The translations under genes and the position numbers were made by a program. 27,345 nucleotides of DNA, from assembly GCA_051453625.1 (NCBI GenBank), contig JBOZIK010000001.1, positions 57,019,812 to 57,047,156 of the forward strand, given 5' to 3'. The notes below the pieces were generated by a model, which saw nothing but the letters and a program-made list of their open reading frames with translations, ran no database searches and was not told the origin of the DNA. This DNA comes from Welwitschia mirabilis (Eukaryota > Gnetophyta > Gnetopsida > Welwitschiales). This document shows positions 9,975 through 19,560 of the stretch, one piece after another. Within the stretch, counting starts at the first letter, position 1. Every line of letters starts with the position of its first letter.

Positions 9975-10250
9975 TCTAAATTTTCCCCTTTTTTATTTCA
10001 AACTTCATATAGAAATGAAAATGAACATTTTTCACATTTTAGGGATTCCACCTCATTTAGAGAAACTTTCTACAATCATTTTTGGCAATTCCAACCATCT
10101 CCCATGCATTACTATGAATAAGAACCATCTTTCATGAACTATTACAAGGAAGAATATGATACTATGAAAGAAATAATTAACAAAATGATGAAGAGATCAA
10201 AAAATATCAATAAAAACTTAGAAAATTTGATTGAGATCTTGCAATAAAAA
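9975..10250 (+). pseudogene. Possible Gag C-terminal linker of C
   Basis: One frame reads a stretch rich in Phe, His, Gln and Asn (NENEHFSHFRDST, QPSPMHYYE), then YYKEEYDTMKEIINKMMKR and NINKNLENLIEILQ, a probable short coiled coil, ending in a TAA where Gln is plausible. Athila Gag proteins have a similar Asn/Gln-rich tail followed by a short coiled coil after the zinc knuckle, and E1 has PIRNFIKEMKNLRK in the same place. The evidence is pattern-level only; no zinc knuckle is visible upstream. Confidence 0.35.
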
Positions 10251-10319
10251 CTATTATAAATTCAAGGATCTTGTATAACACAAGATCCTTAAATCTATTC
10301 TAATTCATCCTAATTTAAG

Positions 10320-11580
10320 GAAAATAAGACTAACTTAGAAACAAATGATAATAATTCTTACTTTCAAATAGAAGATGAAATTTTAGATCAGACTTCAACA
10401 TCCTATTCATTAGAAGATGAGTAAAGGGTAGATAACAATAACTCAACTCAATCTTTCAATAATAGGGATAAGGATAACCATTTATTAGATGATGATATTA
10501 AGGTATTAGATTATATCTCTAGCATCTATTTACCACTAGACAATCTGAATGAAGAATCCACTCTTGAAAAATTTGAAAATTCTTTAATCCATGATAGACA
10601 TAATGATCATATTTCTCCTTCTAATGAATCTAATGAATTAAAAAATAATAACATGTAACAAGATTATGAAAATGGTGAATAAGAAGATGACGATGATGAT
10701 ATTGAAATATTATATCATATCCCTAATTTTCANNNNNNNNNNNNNNNNNNNNNNNNNTAAGATGACAGTCAGTTACAACAACTCAATAACTAAAAATGAG
10801 GATTACAGTTTAGAATTAACAAAATTATTCAACAGAGAGGAAGAAGATTCAACTCAAGAAATATTAGGAAATCTTTCATCACATAATGAAGATAATGAAA
10901 ACTTTTCTTTTAATATTATTTTTACTAATATTTTTGAGGAATCCAACAACTTAGATAATGAGAGACATACTCTACATGACAAGGTAGATATAGTTATAAA
11001 AAATGATGAGAAAAGTGAAGAAATAATCCAATTAAATAGTGATAAAGATAATAATGAAGAGCATGATCATAATCAAGTACTAATAAAGATTCATTCAAAC
11101 TTCATAGAGGATAGACTTGTTCATTTAATCCTTGCTTGTCCATCTTTTTTACCTATGTCTTCATGTACAACTTTAAATCATATCCTTCATTTTAATTTCA
11201 CATCACCTTATGATCTTCATAATGATAATATTTCTCCATCTTTTCCATTTGAATATTCATGTAATTCTTAAATCCACATTTCTTTTCTTGAGTTTTATGG
11301 AAATCATAATTTTGAAAGGTCTATTTCTACTATCTCTCACTCTCTTCCTTTTAAAATTCCATGTGATACTCAAAGTAACATCCTTTTTTTCCTACTAATT
11401 CCACTTTACCTTGTGCTTTTAATGATTATTATTTTTAAAAGTATGTCTTGGACTATCTTGGAATTGTAAGTTGGGGTAAACTGTATCTTTTTGATCCAAA
11501 TCCATGCTTAGAATTAAGTATTAAATAGCTTCTTAAGTATGTTAAACCTATCTTAATCACTTACCTTAAGAAGTTTTTAA
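10320..11580 (+). pseudogene. Unrecognised acidic reading frame(s), interrupted by the gap
   Basis: This is the longest protein-like stretch in the window. Before the gap it reads acidic, Asn/Ser-rich residues (DEILDQTSTSYSLEDE, DDDIKVLDYISSIYLPLDNL, then EDDDDDIEILYHIPNF). After the gap a frame open from 10759 to 11271 is again rich in Asp, Glu, Asn and Ser (NREEEDSTQEILGNLSSHNE, NIFEESNNLDNERH). It passes one TAA into FLEFYGNHNFERSISTISHS and LPFKIPCDTQSN, then shifts frame at a T run near 11387. It goes on as YVLDYLGIVSWGKLYLFDP and NPCLELSIK to about 11580. I do not recognise the family. It could be a family-specific insertion between Gag and Pol, an extra ORF of the element, or a captured host sequence. 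Confidence 0.4.
10733..10757. other. Assembly gap (25 N)
   Basis: A run of 25 unknown bases. Just before it lies a GAT-rich stretch (10683-10701) and just after it GATGACAGTCAG (10761-10772), which resembles one arm of the palindromic cassette. The true gap size is unknown, so the frame cannot be carried across it. Confidence 0.95.
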
Positions 11581-12229
11581 CAAATCCTTAGATCCTAAAT
11601 AATAACTTAATATTTAATATCAAGCTTTGAATGGAATATATGTTTCAACTTCTTTATATCATGAGTTTTATAAGAAATTATTTATCCATAATTTATATGA
11701 ATTTTTAATATCTTGTATTACTGCTAAATCTTATGGAGAAAAAATGTCATGTGATCATGCTACTTGAAAAAAGTCTTAATTTCTTATTAGAAATCCATAT
11801 CTTGAATTGAAGGATAGAAAGCTTCTTAATATTACTAGACATTTTAAAAAGCCCTCAAATCTTCTTAAATACTTTATTTAAGTACCTTCTTGCATGTATT
11901 ATATGAGGATATTCATTATTTACATCATTTCAATAAGAGATTATTTTTTAATGTGATTTATCCCTTTTTTATCTGTTATTTGAATTTTGAAATTTTTTAA
12001 TCAAAGTTTTATCATTTTACTCTCTCTTCCTCTAATTGATTTTACTTAAAAATGATTGTATACCTTTTATCAATTGGTAAATATTTGATTTGATCCTTAT
12101 TTTTCTGAAAGAATGCAATATCCTAGGATCATAGCCTTAGTAACAAATATTTATTTTTCTTTCTTTTAAATAAAAGCATCAAATAGATTTTATGATCTGA
12201 ATAAAATTTGTTTTTAGTTTGATTTGGTG
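11581..12229 (+). other. AT-rich stretch of C with no recognised domain
   Basis: Stops occur in all frames. No RT, RNase H or integrase motif was found, although these would be expected here in a complete element. This is where the internal deletion or rearrangement of C must lie. Confidence 0.4.
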
Positions 12230-12425
12230 TTTTATTTTTACTCTTATATTTTTATGATTTTGAATTTGATTTTTATTTCAATAAATAAATCAATTTCAAA
12301 ATGGTTAGATTCTTACCTTATTGAGAAAGTACATTATAATGGCTCTGTTAGAATTTCTGATTTAACTACTAAAGAAATTTAAAAAGTTAATGAACAAATG
12401 TCTAAAATATATGAGAAAAATTCTA
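12230..12425 (+). pseudogene. Integrase C-terminal tail (C)
   Basis: Near 12290-12345 a plus-strand frame reads KSISKWLDSYLIEKVHYNG, equivalent to the KLKSKW.GP(F/Y)xxxxVxxxG block at the end of Athila/Tat integrases. SVRISDLTTKEI, a TAA in place of Gln, and KVNEQMSKIYEKNSN follow. The same region of E1 (2825-2690, minus strand) gives LSPYLIKKVQFNSSVKI and KVNG, so both copies share this tail. Only the tail is left: no zinc finger and no DDE core lie upstream. Confidence 0.7.
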
Positions 12426-14087
12426 ATATAAAAATGATAGAATTACTAGCCTTAGAGGTTCCCCTCAATGAGGGGTCTTCTTCCCTATCATTATCTAAAT
12501 TTTCTCTTAGCTTATTTCTTTGGAGTTCATTACGACATTACTTGATTATCTTTGAAATATGACTTATGTATTTATTTATTTCTATGACTAGACTTTATAC
12601 TTGGGTATTTTATAGTGGTAAGATTGAATTCATTCAATCTTAAGACATTCACACATTTATGAACTTCATTTTGAAGGAAGATGTTGTATTTCTTATGTTT
12701 TTCTTAATGATAAAAGATCTTAGATTGTTTAAAGGTGTTCTTTCCTGTCTTTTATCTTATTAATTCACCTTCATCTTTTAGAACATTTAATTATGTGGAA
12801 TTTATCTCTTGTGCATTAAAAAAAGTAAAATAAGACTATGATGTTTTATATTTTAGATAACTAAAAAACATGATCACCATGATTTCTTATCACAAGTACA
12901 CTAGGGAAAATTTTCCTAGGAGGGGCCTTTGATAGTGTAATGTTATAGCTACGAAAACTTACTAGGAGGTTAGTTGACCATACTTTGTGGGTATTTACTT
13001 CTTTGACTATGGTTTTACTCCCTTCATTAGAGATAATCAAATCATAAAAAATTTGAGTCTATAGGATTAGTGGCATTCCTAATATTATGAGAGGCATTGC
13101 TTGTTTCCTAGACTCTTAGTATTTTCACATGATCATTTTACTTCTAAGGATTCAGGTGTTTGTTTTGAGATGTAAGTAGGTGAGTTAATTTTTAAGAAAA
13201 TATTTGATCTTATCATTTATTATTTGAAGCATTTGATTTTTATCATTGTCATAACCATTGCCTTATTGAGTGGAATTTTACATATTTATACATTTATTCA
13301 TGCATTTTTCAATCAAGTGATGTTATGATTTCTTCTATGAGAGTTTGCTAGGTTAAAATTTAGTAGCTAGGCTATCTTCTTTATGTTCCTTATATTCCTA
13401 GTTTTGTTTTTTGTCATTGTTTAGTTACTTATTTCAAAGTCATTTTTATATTTTCTTATCACTTTTGGACCTTAATATTTAATGGTTTTCTTATCTAGTC
13501 TTCAATAAAGAGTTGATTTCTTGCTTAGATGAGTTTCCTTAAAAAATTTGTAATGTTTATTCTCAATATTTTGGAGTTTTAAATACTGTTCTTAATCATT
13601 TTTATGAAAGCACATTTGTTGGAAACTCATGAATTTGCTTCATCCTAATTAGTACTTTTTCATTATCTACTCCTCCCATGTCTATCAAAATATTCACTAC
13701 ATCTTTATTTTTCAAGTTTGACATTTATGCACTAAACTTTGCATTTAATTCATCAATTCAAAAATCACTCATCTTCCACATTCTTATTTTATCTACTTTC
13801 TTGTCTTCATTAGCTAATATAAGATGTATTATTTTCTTGGACAAGGATAGGACTCATTTTCATGACTCATTTTTCATAATTTTTTAAGTTATTTTAGAGC
13901 CTTCATGAGACATATCATTTTGCAATTTTCACTCCATACACATGATGCATTACATGTTATTTTACTATGTGATATGTTTAAGATTATTTATAAGCCTATT
14001 TGATAATTTTCATATTGATTTTCTATAAGAAAATTTGCTTGTAATCATAGTTGTTTCTCTAGTTCTTGTCAAGAAATGATAAAGGCT
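12426..14087 (+). mobile_element. 3' region of C between integrase and polypurine tract
   Basis: It aligns with E1 1480-2645 (minus strand) over 12440-13650, including AGGTTCCCCTCAATGAGGG, a GTGGTAAGATTGAATTCATTC block and GAGGCATTGCTTGTTTCCTAG. From 13650 to 14087 there is no E1 counterpart, because E1 is truncated. The open frame at 13678-13887 (KIFTTSLFFKFDIYALNFAF in part) is hydrophobic and unrecognised. No convincing env-like protein can be read. Confidence 0.6.
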
Positions 14088-14098
14088 AAGTGGAGGGA
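14088..14098 (+). promoter_or_regulatory. Polypurine tract of C
   Basis: AAGTGGAGGGA, all purine but one base, lies two bases before the TG that starts the 3' LTR. This is the expected place for the primer of plus-strand DNA synthesis. Athila/Tat elements commonly have an AAGTGTGGGGG-like tract here. Confidence 0.6.
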
Positions 14099-14100
14099 TA

Positions 14101-15311
14101 TGATGTGCTACTAAATTATATGTATTAGATGGGGTGTTATGAGCTATTTTGTAGGACATTTATATAAGTTTAAATGAGGATTATAAAGATTAATGAATGA
14201 TCACTAAAATACATAATTCTTGGCATGTTTAGAGCATTTTAGACACTTTTTTATGCTTAGTAACTTAGAGGAAGATTAATAACACTAAACCCTAGCTTCT
14301 CTTGAGCTAAAAAGATAAATAATACTATTATCCTTTCTTTTCATCCCCATGATAGACAGGATGATGCTAGTCTACAAGCCACATTAGAATGCTAACTTGG
14401 ACTAGAACTAGTACCATTTAACTCATCTTTTGTAAAGGTATGTCATCTTCATGGTAGTTTCCATAATAAGTAGGACGATAGAATATATCATCATCCCCTT
14501 TGTTGTTTCCACAATAGTTAGGATGACACCTATAATGGCTAACCGATATTCATCTATTTTATTCATTTCTTTCTTAGATTTGAGTACATTTTTTGTGTAT
14601 TTTATGTTAACATTTTTACCTTCCCTTCCTTGGACTCTTCTATCCATCTTAGATGTACTAGATATTTTCATGATAAGAGATCGAAGGGCAAGAGATCCAT
14701 GTTATGAGTTATAAAAGAACATTTTCTTGGTAAAAGTCTATGCATCCTCCATTGAGGCTTAACTATTTTATAACCTAAATACTAGTTTAATTATTAATTT
14801 AAAACTTTATTTCTCTATTGTGCATTTATACTATTGATTTTTCTTATAGTTTATATTATTATTAATTTAGTAACAGTCTCATTAATGATATAGGTCTTAG
14901 GGATAACCTTTATTAAGGTTGACGAAAATAGTTTGGAATCATTTTGCATTACACTTATTTTAACTCACTTCATAGCTTAAGTTAGTATTGGTTAGTAATG
15001 GTCTTCTTAACTATTTTAGGTTATGTAGGGAAAATCTTTTTGAGATATTAATTTGGTATTTAGATAGGTATTTATTTAGGATAGATTGCATTTACATTAC
15101 ATTACATATTTATTTTCTTGCATTAGTTCTTAAGTTAGGATACCATATTTCTCTAAAAATCAATTCTCGTTCTTCTCTTACATTCCTTCAATAGGTTTAC
15201 AACGTTTGGGTCACTCCCATCTATACTAGAGTGTTGTATTTTACAATATATCTATTTTGATTAATAGGACTTAGTGAGACATAAAGGATTTCAAAAATAT
15301 ATCCTACAACA
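14101..15311 (+). repeat. 3' LTR of C
   Basis: It starts TGATGTGCTACTAAATTA right after the polypurine tract and ends near CCTACAACA at 15311; the length is about 1.2 kb. It aligns with the D LTR: GTTATGAGCTATTTTGTAGG against GTTTTATGAGTTGTTTTATAGG, the CATCCCCATGATAG cassette in both, AGATCGAAGG in both, and CCTCCATTGAGGCTTAACTA against CCTCCATTAAGACCTGACTA. It has three cassette copies (14340-14368, 14441-14481, 14494-14528), one more than D, which explains part of the extra length. Confidence 0.75.
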
Positions 15312-15442
15312 CTCATCATAATTATCTCTACCTAATAAAACATGATAAATACCCCACCTAATGCTACATGCCATATTTGATGACTTCTCATCTAATGATA
15401 TAAGCCAAAGGCTTGTAACCATCACTTACCTCTATTCTTATG

Positions 15443-15450
15443 TATAAAAA
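15443..15450 (+). promoter_or_regulatory. TATA box in the left LTR of B
   Basis: TATAAAAA at this site aligns with TATAAAA at 21766-21772 in the right LTR. Both are followed by a GG(C/T)CTTGAG(G/T)CCTTCATT block, a likely transcription start region. Confidence 0.55.
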
Positions 15451-15717
15451 GGCCTTGAGGCCTTCATTGTTATATCTTTTATTTTGACAAAAGAATAGAA
15501 CCTTTAGAATACTAAGTTATGATGTCCTTCTAAGTGCTTTATCTAAGAAGTGAACTTGCTTTAAGGATAGACTGAAGGGTTTTTTTCATACTTGATGTAA
15601 TGTAACTTTATTAATTTAATACATAATTGTTATTTTCTTTTAATTATAGTGAGAATTCACTTTGTACATTTGATACTTAGGTAATAATATTGCTTTCAAG
15701 TTCTATTATTATTTGAG

Positions 15718-15979
15718 CATATTGCTTAGCCACCTCATTGGAGGACAGCTCCTACATAATTCAATACAAAAGGGAAGACGCGTTTACCATCTGCTACCAG
15801 TGTAAGGCAGGTACAAGTGGGGCATCACTCCATGCACTCACCCCTTCTGTAGGATGGCTGGGGTTATGTGGGGCTCAATCCAAGCATGACCATAAAGTAG
15901 CTCGCGTAATTGGGTTGACCTGACATACTAGCTTCTTGCTTGTTGCTTAGAAGGCTTCGTGGACCCGATCTATGGTACA
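15718..15979. other. GC-richer island present only in the left LTR of B
   Basis: The right LTR runs directly from CTTATTTGAG to ATTTTATAATCACTT (near 22040), while the left LTR has 262 extra bases at this point. The island contains six CpG dinucleotides (in ACGCGT, CTCGCG, TTCGTGG and CCCGATC) and is clearly richer in G and C than its surroundings. An 8-bp direct repeat, TTGCTTAG, occurs at 15722-15729 and 15943-15950. The 61-codon open frame inside has no recognisable motif. On the minus strand, TGGTAGCAGATGG faintly recalls an initiator-Met-type PBS. It may be a later insertion of another element or of organellar DNA; I cannot name it. Confidence 0.6.
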
Positions 15980-16433
15980 ATTTTATAATCACTTAGTCTA
16001 AGCCTTCTTTATCTTGATGAATTTTGAGTACATTGGTCCTTACTTTTTATTTGTTTTTAAGGTCTATAAACAGTCAAGTGGCTATTGGGTTTACTAGCTT
16101 TTATGTAGTGAATGAAATTATGTCACCATTATCCAAGCCATTATGACTTGATAGTTTGATGTTTATTACAAGCAAAGTGTAGTATATCATTGGAGTAAAG
16201 GATCACTAATGAATAGATCAAGTAAAAGCTTGAAGCTTATTTGCTTCCCTACTTTCCAATCAAAGTTTTAAAATAATACATTTCTCAAATCCTTGAATTT
16301 TACTACTTAAACTATAACTTGTAATTGAATAACAATTTTGTAAGTTCCAAAAATCTACCCTAGTTATTCCTAAGAAGAGAATAATACAAAGTATTAATTG
16401 AGATAAATCTAATTTATTATATTTAAGTGAATA

Positions 16434-17040
16434 GAGTTTCATATAATTATTGGGGATGACACAGTAGCTACTCAAAGCAAGAATAAATTTTACATTTTTT
16501 ATAAGCTTAGTTTTTCTTTTTCTACTGGTGGATACTAGTCCTCTCTAGTGACATTTAAACAAGTCCTCTTTCTCTTTTTTTGTGTATTATTTTCTTAGCT
16601 TTCACTCTAGTGGTTGATACTAGTCATCTCGAGTGATACATAAACTAGTATAGCTTGAGTTTTATTTATATTTATTTTTCTCTAACTTGATTTGTGTATA
16701 TGTATAATACTATTTTTATATATTTCTACTTTACACCAAAAAAAATTAACTTACCTAGTGTGGTTTCATTTTATTTCATGTTTTTTATAATTCATAATTT
16801 AGTTTTCTGTTTTGTGAATTTACTCTTATAAAACATTGAAATGCTAAAAAAACTTCGAACTTTCATTATGATTTAATTATAATGTGTTATTTTGTTTTTA
16901 AATTCTACTATGTTTTAATGCAAACCTATTATATTTAACATTTTACATATACTCTTTGAACCCCTCTATTTTTTCTAAAATTGAAACTCAAAAAATAACT
17001 AGAATCATCACCTTTCTTAACTACTATTATTGACTCTTCT
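16434..17040 (+). mobile_element. Leader of B with a short tandem duplication
   Basis: The stretch between the left LTR and RT is non-coding. It contains two diverged copies of an about 85-bp unit, whose best-kept parts are 16522-16566 and 16607-16648, each with GATACTAGTC followed by AGTGA and AAAC. No Gag or protease motif is visible in any frame, and a PBS could not be assigned. Confidence 0.5.
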
Positions 17041-17044
17041 AAGA

Positions 17045-17880
17045 GAAACCCCCATTGAAATTAAGCCTCGTTTAAAAGATCTTAAATGTTCTTTCTTAGA
17101 AGAAAATTCCACCTTTCTGGTAATAGTTAATTCTTTCTTAACTTTATCCCTAGAAACTAAATTGCTAAACCTTTTAAGGAAGCATGAACAAGTAATAGGA
17201 TGAATACTTTATAACATTAAGGACATTGACCCTAGTATTTGCATGTATTACATTTACTTAGAAGAAATGCAAAGCCATATATAGAAGCCCAAAGAAGGAT
17301 AGACAAATCCTAAAGGAGATAGTAAAGAATGAAGAAATTAATCTCTTAGATAGTAGTATTACCTACCTCATCTTAGATAGTAAATGGATAAGATTAATCC
17401 AAACTATAGCAAAGATATCTAGAAGTACCCTAATCCTAAATGAATACAATGGACTTATCCTAACCACAATATCAAGAAAGGTTCATTTCCTACTCATGTT
17501 TTTAGATTAAATCTTAGAATAACTTATGGGAGTTTTCTTTTTACTAATTCCTAGATGGGGATTCAAGTTATAACCAAATCAAAATCACCCCTAAGAACCA
17601 ACATAAAATCACCTTTAACTATCCTTATAGAACATTTGCCTATAAAATAATTCCTTTTGGGTTATGTAATGCACCTATTACATTTTAATGTGGCATGATT
17701 GAAATTTTCTTTGATTTATTAGACCTATGAATTGAAATATTTATGGATGATTTCTATGTCTATGGGGCTTCTTCCAACCATTATCTGCATAATTTAGAGC
17801 TTGTTCTTATGTGATGCATAGAAAAATGTCTTATTCTTAATTGGAAAAATATTAATTTATAGTTAATGTAGGCATAGTAT
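17045..17880 (+). pseudogene. Reverse transcriptase (B), inactivated
   Basis: In order, across frameshifts: PPPIELKPRLKDLKCSFLEE at 17048 (the ELKPLPxHLKYxFLG block), LRKHEQVIG, DIDPSICMYYIYLEEMQSH (the GISPxxCMHRIxLEE block), then a poorly readable part. After this come LDGDSSYNQIKITPKNQHK, TFAYKIIPFGLCNAPITF and the active-site box FMDD at 17740-17751 (IEIFMDDFYVYGASS), followed by HNLELVL and LILNW. The YxDD-type aspartates and the LDG Asp are kept, unlike in E1. Many stops (often at Gln or Trp positions) and frameshifts show that it is dead. The GWRxCIDYRKLN segment is missing or unreadable. Confidence 0.85.
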
Positions 17881-18169
17881 TAAAACACATTATCTATTTT
17901 GAAGAAACTTAAGTAGACCTTGTAGAAGTTTCTTTAATCACGTACTTGTGAACTCCATAAAATCAAAAATATGTTAAATCATTTCTTAGACATGCAATAT
18001 ATTACAAGAGATTCATTAAAGACTTGACAAATCATTATGTGACCTCTTAATCAAAGACGCCTCTTTCAATTAAACCTCCTTGTATCAACATGCTTTTAAT
18101 GAACTTAAGGAAAAATTTAGTTCCACTTCCATCATTTAACCATCTAACTAGGAGTTATCCTCCAAACTT

Positions 18170-18510
18170 ATCACTGATTATATAGTTGAAGCTATGCTAG
18201 GATAAAGTATGAATACAAAAACAACTCTAATCTATTACACTAGTAAAATGTTAAATGACACTTAGTTGAACTACATCATCATGGTAAAAGAGCTACTATA
18301 CCTAGGTTTTACCTTAGATAAATTTAGGTAATATTTATTAGATTCTAAGGTAATCATCTATACAAACCAGTTAGCCCTTAAATATCTATTAGTTAAAAAG
18401 GATTTAAAACCTAGATTAATTAAATGAATCCTACTTTTATAGGGGTTTAACTTAGAAACTAAAAATAAAAAGGGCTTTAATAATGTAGTTATGGATCATC
18501 TTTGATGAAT
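18170..18510 (+). pseudogene. RNase H domain (B), inactivated
   Basis: One frame reads IVEAMLG, IYYTSKMLNDT, MVKELLYLGFTLDKF, then YLLDSKVIIYTNQLALKYLL, KKDLKPRLIK and FNNVVMDHL. These match the Athila/Tat RNase H sequence blocks (IYYASKTL, EKELLA, YLLGSKVxVYTDHxALKYLL, KKDxKPRLIRW, VADHL). The Asp of TDH is Asn, while the last Asp (MDHL) is kept. Five or more in-frame stops are present, so no product is expected. Confidence 0.8.
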
Positions 18511-18559
18511 AACTAAGGAAAATCTACAAACATCCCTTTCCATTAATGACACCTTCCCT

Positions 18560-19560
18560 ATTAAATACCTCTTCTTAGTGTTGGAAATACCTTTTGGTTT
18601 GTTAATATTACAAACTACTCACTTTCCAATATCATTCCTTCCTACTAGGTCTTTAATAATAGGGAAAAAAAAATTAAGTTAGGTTAAATAGTTCTTTGGG
18701 AATAGTCTATATCTATTCAAGTATTGTTTGATTCAAGTCATCCATAAATGTATTCCCAAAACCAAAATAATAATATTCTTAAGCATTACCATTCTAAGGC
18801 TTATGATGCTTATTATTTTAGCCATAAGACTACTACAAAAATCCTTCAATCTGGTTTTTATTGGCCATTTATTTCGTAATACTCCTAATTTTATTGCAAA
18901 TCTTATAATAAATTGTTAAATCTTAGTAGTATTTTGTGAAATCATATAATGACTCTAAACACTATTCTCATCATTGAACAATTTGATATTTGAGATATTA
19001 ATTTTCAGGGCCCATATCCATCATCAAATAGACATTCGTATATTCTCATTTGCATTGATTATGTGATTAAATTGGTATGAAAATGTGCATGTTGATTGAT
19101 CAATGCTTAAATATGGGTAAAATCCTTTAATAAAAATAGTTTAACATGACTTGGCCATCCCTGATTTTTGATTAATGATAGAGAAACTTGCTTTTGCAAT
19201 AAAATATTTAATACTCTTCTTACTAAGTATGGGATCAATATAAAGTAGAAACACCCTACCATCCCAAAATAATAGGCAAGTTGAGGTTACCAATAGGAAA
19301 ATTAAGAAAAGTTTGCAAAAGATAGAAAATTAAAATATGAAAGATTGGTCTTTTAAGCTTAATGATGTTTTATGAACCTATCAAATAGCTTACAAGACAC
19401 CCTTAAGAATGTCTTAATTTATGTTAGTCTATGGAAAAGCTTATCTTTTACCCATAAAACTTGAACAAAAATCATATTAATCAATTAAAAACATGAAATT
19501 AGATTTAAAGGTAGAAGGAAGAAAAGGGCATAAAAATTAATGAATTAGATGAAATTAGGA
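18560..19560 (+). pseudogene. Integrase (B), inactivated
   Basis: The zinc-binding part reads HYHSKAYDAYYFSHKTTTKI then LQSGFYWPFIS (18785-18870); the His of GGHF is Tyr and a Cys is lost in CKSYNKL. The core reads INFQGPYPSSNRHSYILICI, with the first catalytic Asp changed to Asn, then LINDRETCFCNK with the second Asp kept. A frameshift near 19262 is followed by QVEVTNRKIKKSLQKIEN with the catalytic Glu kept. Then come KDWSFKLNDVL, YQIAYKTPLRMS and LVYGKAYLLPIKLEQKSY, the highly conserved post-core block of this lineage. No chromodomain is seen. Confidence 0.85.

Larger units (their letters stand above)
9900..15311 (+). mobile_element. C: plus-strand copy of the E1 family, internally deleted, with 3' LTR
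   Basis: The right half is clear: integrase C-terminal tail (12230-12425), a 3' region matching E1, a polypurine tract and a 3' LTR matching D, P1 and the E1 LTR. The left half holds a possible Gag linker and a long unrecognised acidic frame that crosses the assembly gap. No RT, RNase H, protease or integrase core is present, nor any 5' LTR or PBS. The element is therefore a deletion derivative or a chimera joined at unknown points between about 9717 and 12230. It lies back to back with E1. Confidence 0.6.
15316..16433 (+). repeat. Left LTR of B
   Basis: It aligns with 21642-22468. Shared blocks are ATCTCTACCT, AAATACCCCA, GCTTGTAACCA, a TATA box, CTTTATTAATTTAATACAT, TTTTATAATCACTTAGTCTAAG and AATGAAATTATGT. 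Measured this way it is about 1.1 kb, longer than the right copy mainly because of the 262-bp island at 15718-15979. The outer border sits four bases after the end of the C LTR, and both ends are approximate. Confidence 0.75.

Noticed and set aside
10666-11271. 201-residue open frame running through the assembly gap
   Set aside because: The frame before the gap (MKMVNKKMTMMIL) is a shadow of the acidic frame, and the gap length is arbitrary, so the join has no meaning. Only the part after the gap (10759-11271) is used.
14423-14714. Open frames of 82 (minus) and 87 (plus) codons
   Set aside because: Both lie inside the C LTR, which aligns with non-coding LTRs of the other copies.
15738-15923. 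61-codon plus-strand open frame in the GC-richer island
   Set aside because: No motif, length expected by chance in GC-richer DNA, and the sequence is absent from the paired LTR.
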